Part shown: positions 46,984 through 59,440 of the stretch, piece by piece
Layout: every line of letters begins with the position of its first letter
How positions within the stretch are numbered: position 1 is the stretch's first letter
Source: Turnera subulata
Lineage: Eukaryota; Streptophyta; Magnoliopsida; Malpighiales; Passifloraceae
NCBI GenBank assembly: GCA_028386065.3
Contig: JAKUCV010007228.1
Span: 26,675-90,674, forward strand
DNA length: 64,000 nucleotides
Reading direction: 5' to 3'
Translations under genes and position numbers: made by a program
The notes under the pieces: model-generated
What the model was told of the DNA's origin: nothing
What the model saw: only the letters and a program-made list of their open reading frames with translations
Databases searched by the model: none

Positions 46984-48480
46984 TCAGGACAAGTTCTGGC
47001 GGGCAGCCATCCATTCATTGTACATCTCCTGTGCTAAATCATCCCTCTTGTTGGTCCATGCAGCCGTGCATTGCACACACTCAATCACCTCCTCATCCTC
47101 ACTGTCATCCTTGGTCACTGTAGGGTCAAAATTAGGGTCTGGAGCCTCTGCAGGGTCCACAGACATGTTTTTCCTAATGAAATTATGCAGCAGCGCACAA
47201 ACAAGGACAATTTTTGCTTGGGTCTCAATGCTATAGAAGGATGGGCCCCTCAAAATTACCCAACGCTTCTTTAACACTCCAAATGCTCGCTCGATGACAT
47301 TTCTCGCACTTGTGTGCTTAAGGCTGAAGAACTCTTCACGGTTGGCAGGTACCCTATTGCCACAAGAGGCCCACTCTTTCAAATGGTATCGGACACCCCT
47401 ATATGGAGCAAGAAATCCAGGCCCATTGGTGTACCCAGCATCACATAGATAATAGTTTCCTAGAGATGTATGCATGCAAAAAATCAACATTAATTGTTTA
47501 AATTATAAGTCACAGCAATTCAAAATGCAATGTCATGACTACATACCAACAGGAACTTTCAGCCCCTTTTCTATAGTGACCGCATCACGTAACACCCTAG
47601 AATCTGAAGCAGACCCCTCCCATCCTGGTTGTATGTATGTGAAATTCATTTCAGGGTTGCATATGGCTAAGACATTCATTGAAATTTCACCCTTCTTATT
47701 GCGGTATCTAGTTTTCTCAGCTACCGGGACTGTCACATCAATATAACAACCATCCAGAGCCCCGAGGCATCCCTATTTATGAAGCATCAATTCTTATTAG
47801 TTGTTGGATGAGTAGCTGAAGTTGGGGAAGAAATTACAAAACAATGTCCAAATATATACCTTGAACCACTTCCATTTTGGATCCATACAATCATCGGCAA
47901 TTGGTTCCAGTTTCACTTCAAATACATCCTTAGCCAATATCACCGCCCGTATCACTTGATGAACGTGCCTACTAACTGTCTCTCCGGACCTTTTGAAGAA
48001 GGATTGTGTAGGCCTATTCTTATCATGGTGGGCTAGAATTTTTAAGAACATTGCAACTTTCTCCTCCAAACTCACACTACCAGTCTCAGACAACCCTCCT
48101 CTTGTTTGAAGGACACCACACAACTTTGCAAATGTGTCTCTATCCATCCTTAAATTCCAAATGCAATATTGATCATTGGCTCTAGTAATCTCATCTATTT
48201 TCTCTTTCCTAGTTTCTAAGGTGACCAATGACCTATCATATAAATCTTGCCTCTCCAAATACTTATTCACTTTATTGTAATACCATAAGAATAACATTGC
48301 CCTCATCTTCCTTCTACGGCGGTGTCGGCGCTGCTTCATATGCCACCACCACAACAGCATGTCCTCCTCCCATTCTTCTCCATGCTCATGTCTATATGCA
48401 AAAAATGCAAACACAAATTCGTACACAACCTTCAACGACAACAAACATTTGCAAGTTTGACACACCACGCAAGCAACCAC
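46984..48480 (-). CDS. PIF/Harbinger transposase (DDE_Tnp_4)
   Basis: Three coding segments joined by GT-AG introns: up to 47860 from about 48400, then 47547-47772, then 46984-47459. Exon 1 has a helix-turn-helix-like region (LEEKVAMFLKILAHHDKNR, SGETVSRHVHQVIRAV). The DDE triad is present: Asp in GALDGCYI (codon 47752-47754), Asp in YYLCDAGY (codon 47440-47442), Glu in RNVIERAFGVLKKRW (codon 47290-47292). GWEGSASDSRVLRDA lies between. The protein excises and inserts the element at TWA-type targets with its Myb-like partner. The true start is unclear: an acceptor near 48395 suggests an upstream exon that I could not identify. No stop was seen inside the joined exons. Confidence 0.85.
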
Positions 48481-48484
48481 TTTT

Positions 48485-49531
48485 TACAGCATATAGTATG
48501 CAATCAATATACACATTGCAATAAAAACTAACCTTGAGAATCCAAATAGATGCTAAGAGTGTGAGGAGGGGCAACTTTAGCTCCGGGTCCTGCAAATGCG
48601 ATTGAAAATGCATACATTATCATCAGCATATAGCTACCGAATGAAAAACTTGAATTGATCATTTCTAGTATGCATTAACCTGATTAAAACATCTACCATA
48701 GGCCCATAACATTCTTAAGAATGAAAATAAAAGAATATTGAACTTCACCTTCACATTTTCCTAAAAAAAAAATCACCTTCACATGGTAATAGCAGTACAT
48801 ATCAAGTAAAATTGTTATATTATACTTTGAAACGGAGGTGAAAATTTGTCCAATTTTTAGCACACATACTTCCATGCAAGAAATAGGAAAAAATGATTTA
48901 AAAATAATATCCGAACATGCTATAAAAAATGTAACATGCTGAGCATATGCTGCACCATTATACAGGTTAACAAATCTCATAATCTTTTTTAAAAAAGAAC
49001 ACTCAAATCTACAATGTCAGGGCCTTAAATGGCTTCCGCCAACCATATTTCAACAAATCAATAACTAATAGAGAAGAAAAAACAAACATCTCGGCAAAAA
49101 AGATAAAAGGGATCAGAATTAGCCTCTCCTTTTTGTTGCTTTTCTTAAATTTTTTTTTATAATATGAGGAAGGGAGAGAGAGAGATCATGAGATTAGTGA
49201 AGAGAGCATAAAAAGAAATACACTAAAAGCCTAAACAGCAGGCGCTAGAGGGCCAATTAAATTAAATTTACAAAGAACAATTACTGTCGCCTTAATCCCC
49301 CTCTAATCCAGCATTTCCATCCACATTACAACAAATTATATATGTTTGCAATAATTATACGACTAGAAACTTTGAACTCATCAATTCCTTCAGTTCCATT
49401 AGCCAAGTATAATAATAAGGAGTCCAAAAGTCAGCAAGCACTAACAATAAGGAGGCGAAAAAGAAAGAAATCGACATAAAACTATATCAACACTTCCACA
49501 CGGTTATGATCTTACAATAACAAGAAAAGTG
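48485..49531. other. Non-coding, upstream side of the Harbinger transposase
   Basis: AT-rich. It may hold the transposase 5' exon and promoter and part of the transposon end, but no terminal repeat was found. Confidence 0.4.
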
Positions 49532-52062
49532 TGATACCCCAGATACGCCTAGGTGCCTAGAGGGATACTTATGTGAATAGAGTCGGGTGTTACTCGTCCT
49601 TTGAGGATACTCGTGTAGGTTATGATGGTATGGGTTTAGGCTCGGTAATATGTGCTAGTGTCAGAGTGTGGGCAATGGTGCATATAGTCTTGGCCTAGTG
49701 TGTGCAAATGGGTTCGTGGTGACCCGATGGCACGGATGGCCTGTTTAGGGTTACCGAGTACTCGACCTATATAATCGGTTGATAAAGGTTGGATCATGTT
49801 GGTAATATATTAATTAGGTGCAATTAGTGCATTGGAGGCACAATTGCACAAGGGAAATACCCGTTGGCTCGAGTTGGCACGAAATGGTGCACAACGGGGG
49901 CACCGGGGTGTCCGTCGGTGCACAATTGGACCCGATGATGTGTAAACTCATGATTGGCTAAGCCGACCAATCAGAGTAAGCCAAGTGGCTTAGGAATAAG
50001 GTGCTGGTGGCTTTGGGTGTACAAGCTAGCAGCTTGTGTGGCATGGGCTGATTGGACCGAATGTAAGCATGAGGTGGCACCAACTTGGTGCAAGTGGCAC
50101 CAAGTTGGCAAGTAGTGGCTAAAGGTGCTTAATCACCTATTTGATCTGCCTTAAGGGTGAAAACAAGCACCTCTCCCTCTCACTTATCAGACTAAAATCG
50201 TCCTGAGCTTTGAGAGGAGAAAGAGAGAGAGAAAAGAGGGGAAATGAGAGAAGTGAGCCTAGGGGTTCTGCTCTCGGCCAGACTGACCCCTGGCCACAAA
50301 AATAAGGATTCCGGCCAAACCACCGGTTGGAATTGAGTGAAACCAATGCCTATGGTTAGATAACATCCCTATATTTCATATGGCACCAGTTTGGTGGATT
50401 TAGGAGCTGAACTGAGCGAGTTATGCTCTCTCCAAATGGACTGGTCTGCAGCAGTCCAGCTGCTTGACCCCGAGTTGATGCAGGAGCCATAACTGGAGTT
50501 ATACGGCTTGAAATTTGGTGTTCTTGGTAGATACAGAAATATACGAGGCAGGTCTACAACTATTATGTTTAGGCCCGAAGCTGGTTCTACCCGTAAGGGC
50601 TTTGTATTGCGGGTTGAAGTCGCTGCTGGTGCAGGGCAGTTTCTGCCCGAATTGGGAAAAGATAAGTGTTGTGTAGTTGGGTTGTGTTCAACATGGTTTG
50701 GTTGTTGTGATCTGATTGTTATGTGTATTTGCAGGTGTTTACAGGGGACTAAATCCCAATACACCTATTGGTTCCAAAGGAAGGAATTGGCCTAGGGATG
50801 CCTAGGTGTTGGTAAGTAAATGGGTTTATGCGGGTAGTGATTGCTAGTGCACCCTTTTTTGGGCGGAAGGCCATTATGCATGCTGATTGTGTTTCATTAT
50901 GTGTGTGATTTACTTGCTGACCAGTGCTGGCTATTGTTGTTTAATTATCAATTGAGGCCTAATCATGGCTAATCGGCTTTTGTTGGTCAATTGTGCATAA
51001 TTGAGGTGCATTGTGAGTTGTGGGTGCATGATGATTGTGTTGTATGCTTGTGGCATACTTGCTGCCTTTGTTGGCTTGGTTGCTTTGCACTTGTTGTGCT
51101 AATGATTGGCATGTGATTTCCTTGTTGTGATTGTGCTTGTGATTGTGGTACCATTGGCCAGTTGGTTGAGGTGCACTGGGTGCACGAGGTAGTGCTTGCG
51201 AGGCTTGCACGTACCATGAGATGGTGGGCACTTACAGTAAACTTGTGCGCCACGAGATATTGGCACTGGGTGCCTTGTACAGGTTGTTGAACCTTGCGGA
51301 GGATATCTTCCGCTTGGTCTATTACAGGTATGACACGATGTCCGCCAAGAGCTGTGTGAGTTGTGGTAGCAAGTCACACGCACTTCCCGTGACTTCTCGG
51401 TTATGCCTCGTACGTGGGGCTGTGGGCTAAAAAGTAACACCTGTATATGCTACCAAACTACATAGGCTGCCTTGGGGTGCATCATACCCTAGCTGGTCGG
51501 GAAGGAGTGAGACCAGTATGTGTCGGGGACACAATGGTTGTTCCGTGGCGTGAGTGCCCAGTACTTGTGCATTGTTGTGTGCTGCATGACTGTGTGTTGC
51601 TCATGCCGAGCTTTGTGTGCAGTTGTAGTAGCTATCTTGCATAGCTTATTTACTTGCTGAGTTTTATACTCACCCCCCATTTCTCCCCTTGTCTTTCAGG
51701 TGCGAGAATAAGAGTGCGGGCTGTAGGTCGATGGGTATAGCCGAGTCGGTTTCCTTCACTATTTAATTGTACTAAAACACTAAAGAGGTTATGTCTTGGA
51801 TTAAGAGTTAGTTCCCTTGTAGCAAGAATTTTATAACATTAGTGGATATGGCTTAATAAATGAGTTTTAAACAGTTAGTATCTTTTGTTGCCTTTGTTAT
51901 GTTGATTTTGCTTCCGTTCATGCTGCGCGTTATACTTGGTTAGTATCCCGCTAGCAAAGGCGACTAGCTTCTGTGAGAACGAGTATAGGCCTTGGGGTGC
52001 CATGTGGCACGATGTAGGTGCGCATGGTGCCTAGTCGGTCATGCTTAGGCGAGGGCGTGACA
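49532..52062 (+). repeat. 5' LTR of gypsy element A
   Basis: 2,531 bases from TGATACCCCAGATACGCC to GAGGGCGTGACA, followed by a PBS. It shares blocks with the LTR of gypsy B, for example CACTTCCCGTGACTTCT and CGTACGTGGGGCTGTGGG near 51380-51430 and a CTCACCCCC block near 51670. The two are therefore related lineages. The 3' LTR is not in the window. Confidence 0.8.
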
Positions 52063-52663
52063 GATATGGTAGCGGAGCATAGTTATAAAATTTTGCTAAG
52101 GGGCATAGGCTAATGAGTCATGGCTAGTACCCATCGAGTTAGAGGTTGGGGTTTGGTGAGTGGCTTGTGTATTATATGTTTTGCTTGTCTTTCTTGTGTT
52201 GTTGTGTTTTTTTGTGTTTGCTTGATGTGTAGATTGGCAACTCGTGGACATGCTATGATGGCATGGAAAGGTTGGGATTATGGTACTAACGAAAGTAAGT
52301 AATAATGTTGTGGATTTGAAAATGGTAGTGATTGTGGGGTTTCGCTGTACAACATGTAATAAAGGATGGACAACAATTATGCTATACTTTTTAAGTGATA
52401 CAAGTAGTAACATATGGAGGGAAGGTTTATAAATGGCCTGGGCAAATACCCGATGTGTGGGTATTGGAGTTAGTTTGGATTACTTGGAGTTAATTTGTGA
52501 CTATTGAATTCTCATGAAGTATGATGAAGAACATGGAGATGTGTGTGAAGTACTACATCTTTTTGTGAGGCATAAGCGGAGTGGCGCTGCGGAAGCATGG
52601 TTGGCTTATTTGGGATGCAATTGGCACGCTACAGTGCTTGGTGCCCAATTGGCACGTTACAGC
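52063..52663 (+). mobile_element. Leader and start of the interior of gypsy element A, interrupted
   Basis: The PBS TGGTAGCGGAGC at 52067-52078 is followed by a leader resembling that of gypsy B (GGGGCATAGGCTAA against GGGGCCTAGGCTAA). No gag domain was recognised before gypsy B interrupts it at 52664. The remainder of A presumably lies beyond the right edge. Confidence 0.65.
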
Positions 52664-54494
52664 TGTAATAACCTGTATAACATGTCCAAAGTGTTTATTT
52701 GATGAGGGACGGGTGTAGGTTCCAGTAGGCAACCCTTTGGAACTAATTGGCTCGGATGGATTAATTAGTGTGCGATTAGCCTTAATCACATATTAGGGTG
52801 TGCTAAGTATGTGCTAAGTAGGGGGCAAGTTGGCATGGTCTTGTTGGTAGAAAGAAAGCTTGAGGTGGAGAGTTGCTTGGCTTGGTGGCAGAAGGGGAGC
52901 AAGAGGTGGGGAGCTGCTTTGGTTTGGTGGCAGAAGGAAGGCAAGAGGTAGCAAGTGGCTGCTGAGTCACCTGCTTGCCTTAGCCTTATCAGCCCCAAAC
53001 AAGCACCTCACCCCTCATTTGTGCCAAAATCATGAGAGAAACTCAGGAGAGAAGGACTCAGCCATTCTCAAGGTTTTCTCAAGACTCTTGCACACAAAGG
53101 AAGTGGTAAGTGAGCTGGGTTGGAAATCTGGTTTGTTTGGGTGCCAAATGGTTAGCTAGGTGTGCTGTAGGCATGGACAGTGCACCAACTCGGTTTTGTG
53201 GGAAGTCTAAAGTTGGGATTCTATGAGTTTAAGTTGTGTGAAGGTTGCTGGTTGCGTGGGGGTGTTAGCTGAATGAATTGGTGCACAATTGGCTTGTGGG
53301 AGGCCAATTGGTGCACCAATCGTACAGTAGGCAACCGTAGGTGATCTAGTGGCCCAGCTGGTGCACCCTTGGTCCCCTGGCTGGCCTACTGGCGAGCCAA
53401 AGGGTACACCGAGGGACTAAGCACTAATATGTGAATGTTTCTTAGTTGATGCTTTGTTGACCAAGTGCTATTATACTTGATGCTAATGTGATTTTATGTG
53501 TGGGCAGGAGCTAAAGCTCAAGATGCATCAAAGGAGGGTGAAGGACCTAGTGAGGTCTAACTTTGTGTAAGTTGGGTTGCATACCTGTGGTTGTTGATGG
53601 TGCACATTTGTTGGTTGATAACCCCAACGTGCTTGTGGTAGCACCAACAGTGGGGTGCTTTATTGTGGTTATGCCTTGGCTTATATATATACGAACCCGA
53701 TAATCGGGCTATGCATTGCATGCATAGCACTTGCATTCATTGCATTTGCACATTGTGGTTATATATATATATATATATATGTGGATGAGGGACCTTGCGG
53801 TACAAGATGGCTGCATGGTCAATATGTGGAGGCGGGGTGTGTGCTGGGCGCTGTGCTTGGTTGTGGCAGCAAGTCACGTGCACTTCCCGTGACTTCTGGT
53901 AAGCCTCGTACGTGGGGCTGTGGGTTAAGGAGTAACACGGTGAGCAGGGCTGTCAAACCTTGCAAGTAGGCTCAGTACACACACCGGACAGCTTACCCGT
54001 GGGCTGATCACGGCGGCATCTTGAGAAGTATTGTTGGTTGTTGTTTCCTGCTTATGTGTATCGTTTCTACTTACTGGTATGACCATCCTCTTACTGAGTC
54101 GTGGACTCACCCCCCCTTCTTTCCACCCCTTGTTTCAGGAATAGGAGAGCAAGACGAGCTTGGTGTGGGTAGACCCGAGTGGTGCGTTTTGTAGATGATG
54201 GGTACTTAGCCAATCCTGACTTGTGTGTATATATAAACCTAAGTGAATTGGCTTAATAAACAGTACACGTAGTGCCCCACTTTTGTAACTCAAATAATGT
54301 ATACAAGAGCCGGCTGTTTGACCTTGAGTTCGAATTCCTTATAGTATTGTTAAATTGTTGCTCGTTGTATGATGATTGCCTCTGCCCATATAGCCAGCCT
54401 CTGCCTGGCGTCAGGTGTAGGCCTTTGGGTGCCCTGCGCTAACCCCTTGGGTGCGCCGGACACCTGGCCGGTCACGCGTTGACGGGGCGTGACA
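52664..54494 (+). repeat. 5' LTR of gypsy B
   Basis: 1,831 bases from TGTAATAACCTG to GGGGCGTGACA. It matches the start of the 3' LTR at 59441-60582. Confidence 0.9.
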
Positions 54495-54498
54495 ATTT

Positions 54499-54510
54499 TG
54501 GTAGCGGAGC
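54499..54510 (+). other. Primer binding site of gypsy B
   Basis: TGGTAGCGGAGC, four bases after the 5' LTR. Confidence 0.8.
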
Positions 54511-54625
54511 ATGGTTTAATTGTTGTTAAGGGGCCTAGGCTAAAAATGATGCTATAGGTTGATACCCATCAGTAGAGACCGTGGGATGGTGAGAGCTGAT
54601 TTTAAAGTGTTGGTTTTCTTGTACC

Positions 54626-57600
54626 TTGTGTGCAGGTAAGCCGTCAAAGAGGAAATCGAGAAAGGAAGTATTTGCTGATGTTGTTGCCCCGGATGTGCAA
54701 TCCGTACAGGATGCCCAGGATGTTGATGATGAGACTTATGTTCCGGGGGCGGCTAGTGATGAGTTGCCTAGTGAAGCAGAGTACTCAGATGCATCTCAGG
54801 AAATGCCATTAGAGGTGCTGAAAGCTGGCTTGCACGGTGTAAACCGGGCTATCGAGAAGCTAACAGAAATAGTGGCTGAAAGGAGGCATGATGAGGGAAG
54901 GGGCCAGCAAAATCAGCAAGGCCAGCAAAGTCACAGCGATCCTCCGTTGCTTACTTTTATGAAGCTTGATCCACCAATATATACGGGTGCTGAACATGAA
55001 GACCCACAACGGTTTCTGGAAGAAATTTGGAAGTGCTGTGAGGTAATGGGATGTACTGATCATAGAGCGGTAGGGTTTGCTGCCTTTCGGTTGAAAGAGG
55101 ATGCTAACAACTGGTACCAATCTAAGAGGAGAGAAAGGCTGGCTGGTGCAGAACCCTTGACATGGAGCGAGTTCTCCGAAATGTTCCTAGCACGGTTTCT
55201 GCCTGAAAGTGTTAGGGACAAGAAAGCATATGAGTTTGAGTCTTTAAAGCAAGGGGACTTGACTGTGACCGAATATGACTCAAAATTCACAAAGTTGTCT
55301 AAGTATGCTATGCACTTAGTTCCGGATGAACGGGGGAAAATTAAGAGATTTATTCGTGGGTTGAAGACCTCTATCTATAACTTTGTGGTTGCACATGATT
55401 TTCTCTCGTATGCTGCTGTAGTTGATAAAGCGAGGGCAATTGAAGCAAGGGCCTGTGAGGATAGTGTTGAGACCATGAGTGCTAAGCGGACCAAGCAGGA
55501 AGGCTTACAAAGTCAGCAAAGCTTTACTGCTGGTGCTGGACAGTTCCGGGGAAGAGGAAAGGTGGGCATGTGGGGAACTTTGCCGAGAGCAAAATTCCAA
55601 GGCAGTTCAAGCTATCGTGCCCCAAGTGTTGCTGTGAATCCAATGGTCCCTAAGAATAGTCAATTCAGAGGTACACAAAGTGCACCAATGGGATCCAATA
55701 ATCAATGCTATAGGTGTGGCCGGTTTGGGCATATGGCTCGAGAATGTTTGGCGACCCAAAATCTATGCTATATGTGTGGGCAGTCGGGACATGTAGCTAA
55801 GGAGTGCCCTATTGGACAACCATCTGTGGCGTCTAGTGTGGCCTCACCACCACCTAGGCCGCAACGGGCTGATAGCCAGTCATCATTCCGAGGCAGAGGA
55901 GGTGCTGGTCGCGGATCAATTGGTAGAGGGAGTAGCTACCAACCGGGCCAGGGGCAGGCTCGTGTGTTTTGCATGACCCAGGAAGATGCTAAAGCCTCCA
56001 ATGCCACTGTGACAGGTATAATGAAAGTTAATTCTTGCCCTGCTTTGTGTTTAATTGATACGGGGTGTACGCACTCCTTTGTTAATTCACATTTTGCCAA
56101 GTACTTTGAGGAAGCGCCTAGCAATTTGGGTAGTCCGTTGGCTGTGTACACACCTCTGGATGAGCGTGTTTATGTGGATAGGGTGTACCAAGAATGTGAT
56201 ATTTCTGTGATGGATCATCATATGCCAGCAGATTTGTTGCTGTTACCAATGGCAGATTTTGATGTATTACTGGGCATGGATTGGTTGACCCGGTATGGTG
56301 CCCGTGTCGATTGTGTCAACAAGACAGTGAAGTTTCAGCCCACTGGGGAGACAGAATTTATCTTTCAAGGGAAGTTCATCTCACCCCAACCCCAAATAAT
56401 TTCTGCGGTGAAGGCAGCTCGGGTGGCGCGACAAACAAACTGCTTGTATTTGGCATCGGTGCAAAGTGAAGGTGAGCAGAAAATTTCAATTGATCAAGTT
56501 TCTATTGTCAATGAATTTCTTGATGTTTTTCCTGAGGATCTGTCGGGATTACCACCGAAACGTGAAATTGAGTTTGGTGTTGAGCTTGTGCCGGGGGCAG
56601 AACCCGTATCAATTACACCATATCGAATGGCCCCTACTGAGTTGCGGGAGTTGAAAACTCAATTGCAGGATTTGTTGGACAAAGGGTTTATCAGACCTAG
56701 TGTGTCCCCGTGGGGAGCTCCTGTTTTGTTTGTCAAAAAGGAGGATGGCACGATGAGAATGTGTATTGACTATCGGCAACTGAACAAGCTGACTGTTCGA
56801 AATAAGTATCCACTGCCCCGTATCGATGATTTGTTTGATCAATTGCAGGGGGCGAAGCATTTTTCGAAAATTGATTTGAGGTCAGGATATCATCAGTTGA
56901 GAATCAAGGAGGAGGATGTCCGAATAACAGCTTTTCGAACACGGTATGGGCATTACGAATTTTTGGTGATGCCATTTGGTTTGACTAATGCACCTGCGGC
57001 ATTCATGGACTTGATGAATCAGGTGTTTAAGCAATACCTTGACAAGTTTGTGATTGTATTTATTGATGATGTACTGGTCTACTCTAAAACTAAGGAGGAG
57101 CATGAGATACATTTGAGAACTGTGTTGCAAATCTTACGGGAACAGAAATTGTTTGCCAAATTTTCTAAGTGTGAGTTCTGGTTGGAAAGAGTATCATTCT
57201 TAGGCCATGTGATATCAGCTGATGGTATTGAGGTAGACCCACAGAAAGTGGAAGCAGTTGTAAAATGGCCGAGGCCGACCAATGTGACAGAAGTACGGAG
57301 TTTCCTTGGACTGTCAAGTTACTACCGTCGTTTTGTCAAGGGCTTTTCCTCTATCGCCGCACCATTGTGTGGACTGACTCAAAAGAGGAAACAATTTGTG
57401 TGGACTGATGCTTGTGAGGCTAGTTTCCAGGAGCTGAAACACAGGTTAACCACAGCACCAATACTTGCATTGCCTAAAGAAGATGGTGTGTATACCGTAT
57501 ATTGTGATGCGTCGAGGGTCGGCTTGGGCTGTGTTTTAATGCAAGATGGCAGGGTGATTGCTTATGCGTCTCGGAAACTTAAGAAAAATGAAGAGAACTA

Positions 57601-59440
57601 CCCGGTGCACGATCTTGAGATGGCAGCAGTGGTGTTCGCTTTAAAAATTTGGAGACATTATCTGTATGGGGAGCCTTGTGAAATCTATACTGACCATAAA
57701 AGTTTAAAGTACATAATGGAGCAACGAGACTTAAACTTGAGGCAACGGAGATGGGTTGAATTACTCAAAGATTACGACTGTGTTATTAAGTACCACCCGG
57801 GTAAAGCAAATATTGTAGCTGATGCCTTGAGTCGGAAATCTGTTGGTAGTTTAGCACATCTTAGTTTGGATAGAAGACCCTCAGTCAGGATATGGCACAA
57901 GTTAATGGACCAAGGCTTGGAGTGTGCGGTAGCTGAATCGGGAGCATTGTTGGCACATTACCAAGTGCGTCCCATCTTAAAGGAAGAGATTTCCAAAGCA
58001 CAAGAGGAGGACTCAGAAACAAAGCTGTGGAAAGAGAAGGCTGCTCGGGGGGAAATGCCGGGATTTATTGTTTCGGATGATGGCATTCTAAAATTTAATT
58101 CAAGGATGTATGTTCCTGATGTTGGGGGTTTCCGCAATAAGCTCTTGGGTGAGGCACATCAGACTCGATATACTATGCACCCAGGTTCCACCGAGATGTA
58201 CCATGATCTTAAGCAACACTATTGGTGGAACAATATGAAACGAGATGTGGCAGAATATGTAGCTAAATGTCTCACTTGTCAGCAGGTTAAAGGAGAACAT
58301 CAAAAAGTGCCAGGATTACTCCAGCCATTGCCTATTCCAGAATGGAAATGGGAGAAAATTACTATGGATTTTGTTGTGGGGCTGCCTCGAACAACCGGTG
58401 GATTTGACTCTATCTGGGTGATTGTGGACAGATTAACAAAGTCTGGTCACTTTCTTCCGGTGAAAACTACTTATAACTTTGCCAAGCTAGCTGAGGTTTA
58501 TATTGATGGAATTGTGAGGTTGCACGGTGTGCCGGATTCGATAGTTTCTGACCGAGGACCACAGTTCACATCTAAATTTTGGCGCAGCTTCCAGGGAGCA
58601 ATGGGAACCCAACTTGACTTGAGCACTGCATTTCACCCACAAACTGACGGACAGAGTAAACGGGTGATACAAATTTTGGAGGATATGTTACGGGCATGTG
58701 TACTAAATTATGGGGACAATTGGAGCAAGTACCTCCCGTTAGTGGAATTTGCTTATAACAACAGTTACCAATCTAGCATTGGCATGGCACCGTATGAAGC
58801 TTTATATGGGCGAAGATGCCGCACACCAATATGTTGGGATGAGGTAGGAGTAAGGAAGTTGCTCGGACCAGAGATTGTTCAACTCACTACTGGAAAAGTG
58901 AGAATTGCCCGTGAAAATTTGGTTGCTGCCCAGAGTAGACAGAAATCTTATGCAGACAATAGAAGACGGGACTTAGAATTTTCGGAGGGGGATATGGTGT
59001 TCTTAAAAGTTTCCCCTATCAAGAAAGTTATTCGGTTTGGAAAGAAGGGTAAACTAGGACCCCGCTATGTTGGCCCATTTGAGGTACTTGAGAGGGTTGG
59101 CCCGGTGGCATATTGGCTTGCACTTCCACCAAACTTTACGGGAGTCCATCCGGTGTTTCATGTGTCCATGTTGCGGAAATACATACCTGATCCAACACAC
59201 ATACTCACTCCGCAGGAAGTCCAATTGGGGGAAGAACTAACCTATGAAGCACAGCCTATTCAGGTCATTGATAAACAAGTGCGCAGATTGCGGGATAAAG
59301 ATATAGTGTCTGTTAAAGTTATTTGGGAAGACGCTACAGGGAAAGAAGCTACGTGGGAATCGGAACAGGAAATGATGCACAAATATCCGCATTTATTCTC
59401 AGGTAAATTCGAGGACGAATTTTATATAAGAGGGAGGTGA
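54626..59440 (+). CDS. Gypsy Gag-Pol polyprotein of element B; integrase Glu replaced by Lys
   Basis: An open frame of 1,604 codons with no ATG at its beginning (54626 is TTG). The first in-frame ATG is at 54803. In order, counting from 54626: Gag ([20 protein letters not shown], about 190); two zinc knuckles [14 protein letters not shown] and [14 protein letters not shown] (about 361 and 380); protease [11 protein letters not shown] (about 478) and LLGMDWL; RT with [13 protein letters not shown] and FIDDVLVYS (about 811); RNase [11 protein letters not shown] (about 958); integrase with H-H-C-C zinc region, Asp in TMDFVVGLP (about 1246) and Asp1309 in SDRG; C-terminal [12 protein letters not shown] and a chromodomain-like end. 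Residue 1345, exactly at the D-35-E position, is Lys (AAA, 58658-58660) instead of Glu. The layout fits Del/Tekay chromoviruses. Confidence 0.93.
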   Translation: MCAGKPSKRKSRKEVFADVVAPDVQSVQDAQDVDDETYVPGAASDELPSEAEYSDASQEMPLEVLKAGLHGVNRAIEKLTEIVAERRHDEGRGQQNQQGQQSHSDPPLLTFMKLDPPIYTGAEHEDPQRFLEEIWKCCEVMGCTDHRAVGFAAFRLKEDANNWYQSKRRERLAGAEPLTWSEFSEMFLARFLPESVRDKKAYEFESLKQGDLTVTEYDSKFTKLSKYAMHLVPDERGKIKRFIRGLKTSIYNFVVAHDFLSYAAVVDKARAIEARACEDSVETMSAKRTKQEGLQSQQSFTAGAGQFRGRGKVGMWGTLPRAKFQGSSSYRAPSVAVNPMVPKNSQFRGTQSAPMGSNNQCYRCGRFGHMARECLATQNLCYMCGQSGHVAKECPIGQPSVASSVASPPPRPQRADSQSSFRGRGGAGRGSIGRGSSYQPGQGQARVFCMTQEDAKASNATVTGIMKVNSCPALCLIDTGCTHSFVNSHFAKYFEEAPSNLGSPLAVYTPLDERVYVDRVYQECDISVMDHHMPADLLLLPMADFDVLLGMDWLTRYGARVDCVNKTVKFQPTGETEFIFQGKFISPQPQIISAVKAARVARQTNCLYLASVQSEGEQKISIDQVSIVNEFLDVFPEDLSGLPPKREIEFGVELVPGAEPVSITPYRMAPTELRELKTQLQDLLDKGFIRPSVSPWGAPVLFVKKEDGTMRMCIDYRQLNKLTVRNKYPLPRIDDLFDQLQGAKHFSKIDLRSGYHQLRIKEEDVRITAFRTRYGHYEFLVMPFGLTNAPAAFMDLMNQVFKQYLDKFVIVFIDDVLVYSKTKEEHEIHLRTVLQILREQKLFAKFSKCEFWLERVSFLGHVISADGIEVDPQKVEAVVKWPRPTNVTEVRSFLGLSSYYRRFVKGFSSIAAPLCGLTQKRKQFVWTDACEASFQELKHRLTTAPILALPKEDGVYTVYCDASRVGLGCVLMQDGRVIAYASRKLKKNEENYPVHDLEMAAVVFALKIWRHYLYGEPCEIYTDHKSLKYIMEQRDLNLRQRRWVELLKDYDCVIKYHPGKANIVADALSRKSVGSLAHLSLDRRPSVRIWHKLMDQGLECAVAESGALLAHYQVRPILKEEISKAQEEDSETKLWKEKAARGEMPGFIVSDDGILKFNSRMYVPDVGGFRNKLLGEAHQTRYTMHPGSTEMYHDLKQHYWWNNMKRDVAEYVAKCLTCQQVKGEHQKVPGLLQPLPIPEWKWEKITMDFVVGLPRTTGGFDSIWVIVDRLTKSGHFLPVKTTYNFAKLAEVYIDGIVRLHGVPDSIVSDRGPQFTSKFWRSFQGAMGTQLDLSTAFHPQTDGQSKRVIQILEDMLRACVLNYGDNWSKYLPLVEFAYNNSYQSSIGMAPYEALYGRRCRTPICWDEVGVRKLLGPEIVQLTTGKVRIARENLVAAQSRQKSYADNRRRDLEFSEGDMVFLKVSPIKKVIRFGKKGKLGPRYVGPFEVLERVGPVAYWLALPPNFTGVHPVFHVSMLRKYIPDPTHILTPQEVQLGEELTYEAQPIQVIDKQVRRLRDKDIVSVKVIWEDATGKEATWESEQEMMHKYPHLFSGKFEDEFYIRGR
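59428..59440 (+). other. Polypurine tract of gypsy B
   Basis: AAGAGGGAGGTGA directly before the 3' LTR; it overlaps the last codons of the polyprotein. Confidence 0.75.

Larger units (their letters stand above)
33959..48480 (-). mobile_element. PIF/Harbinger DNA transposon, split by a nested hAT
   Basis: Minus-strand order: DDE_4-type transposase (46984 to about 48480), Myb/SANT-like ORF1 (46650 leftwards, continuing at 35660 to 34665) and the small viroplasmin-domain gene (33959-34330). Transposase plus Myb-like ORF1 is the known two-protein system of this superfamily. Terminal repeats and target duplication were not located, so the ends given are those of the coding region. The right terminus may lie beyond the gypsy insertions and outside the window. 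Confidence 0.75.

Noticed and set aside
52860..53159. 99-residue frame in gypsy B LTR, repeated at 59637-59936
   Set aside because: Same frame in both LTR copies; non-coding repeat sequence.
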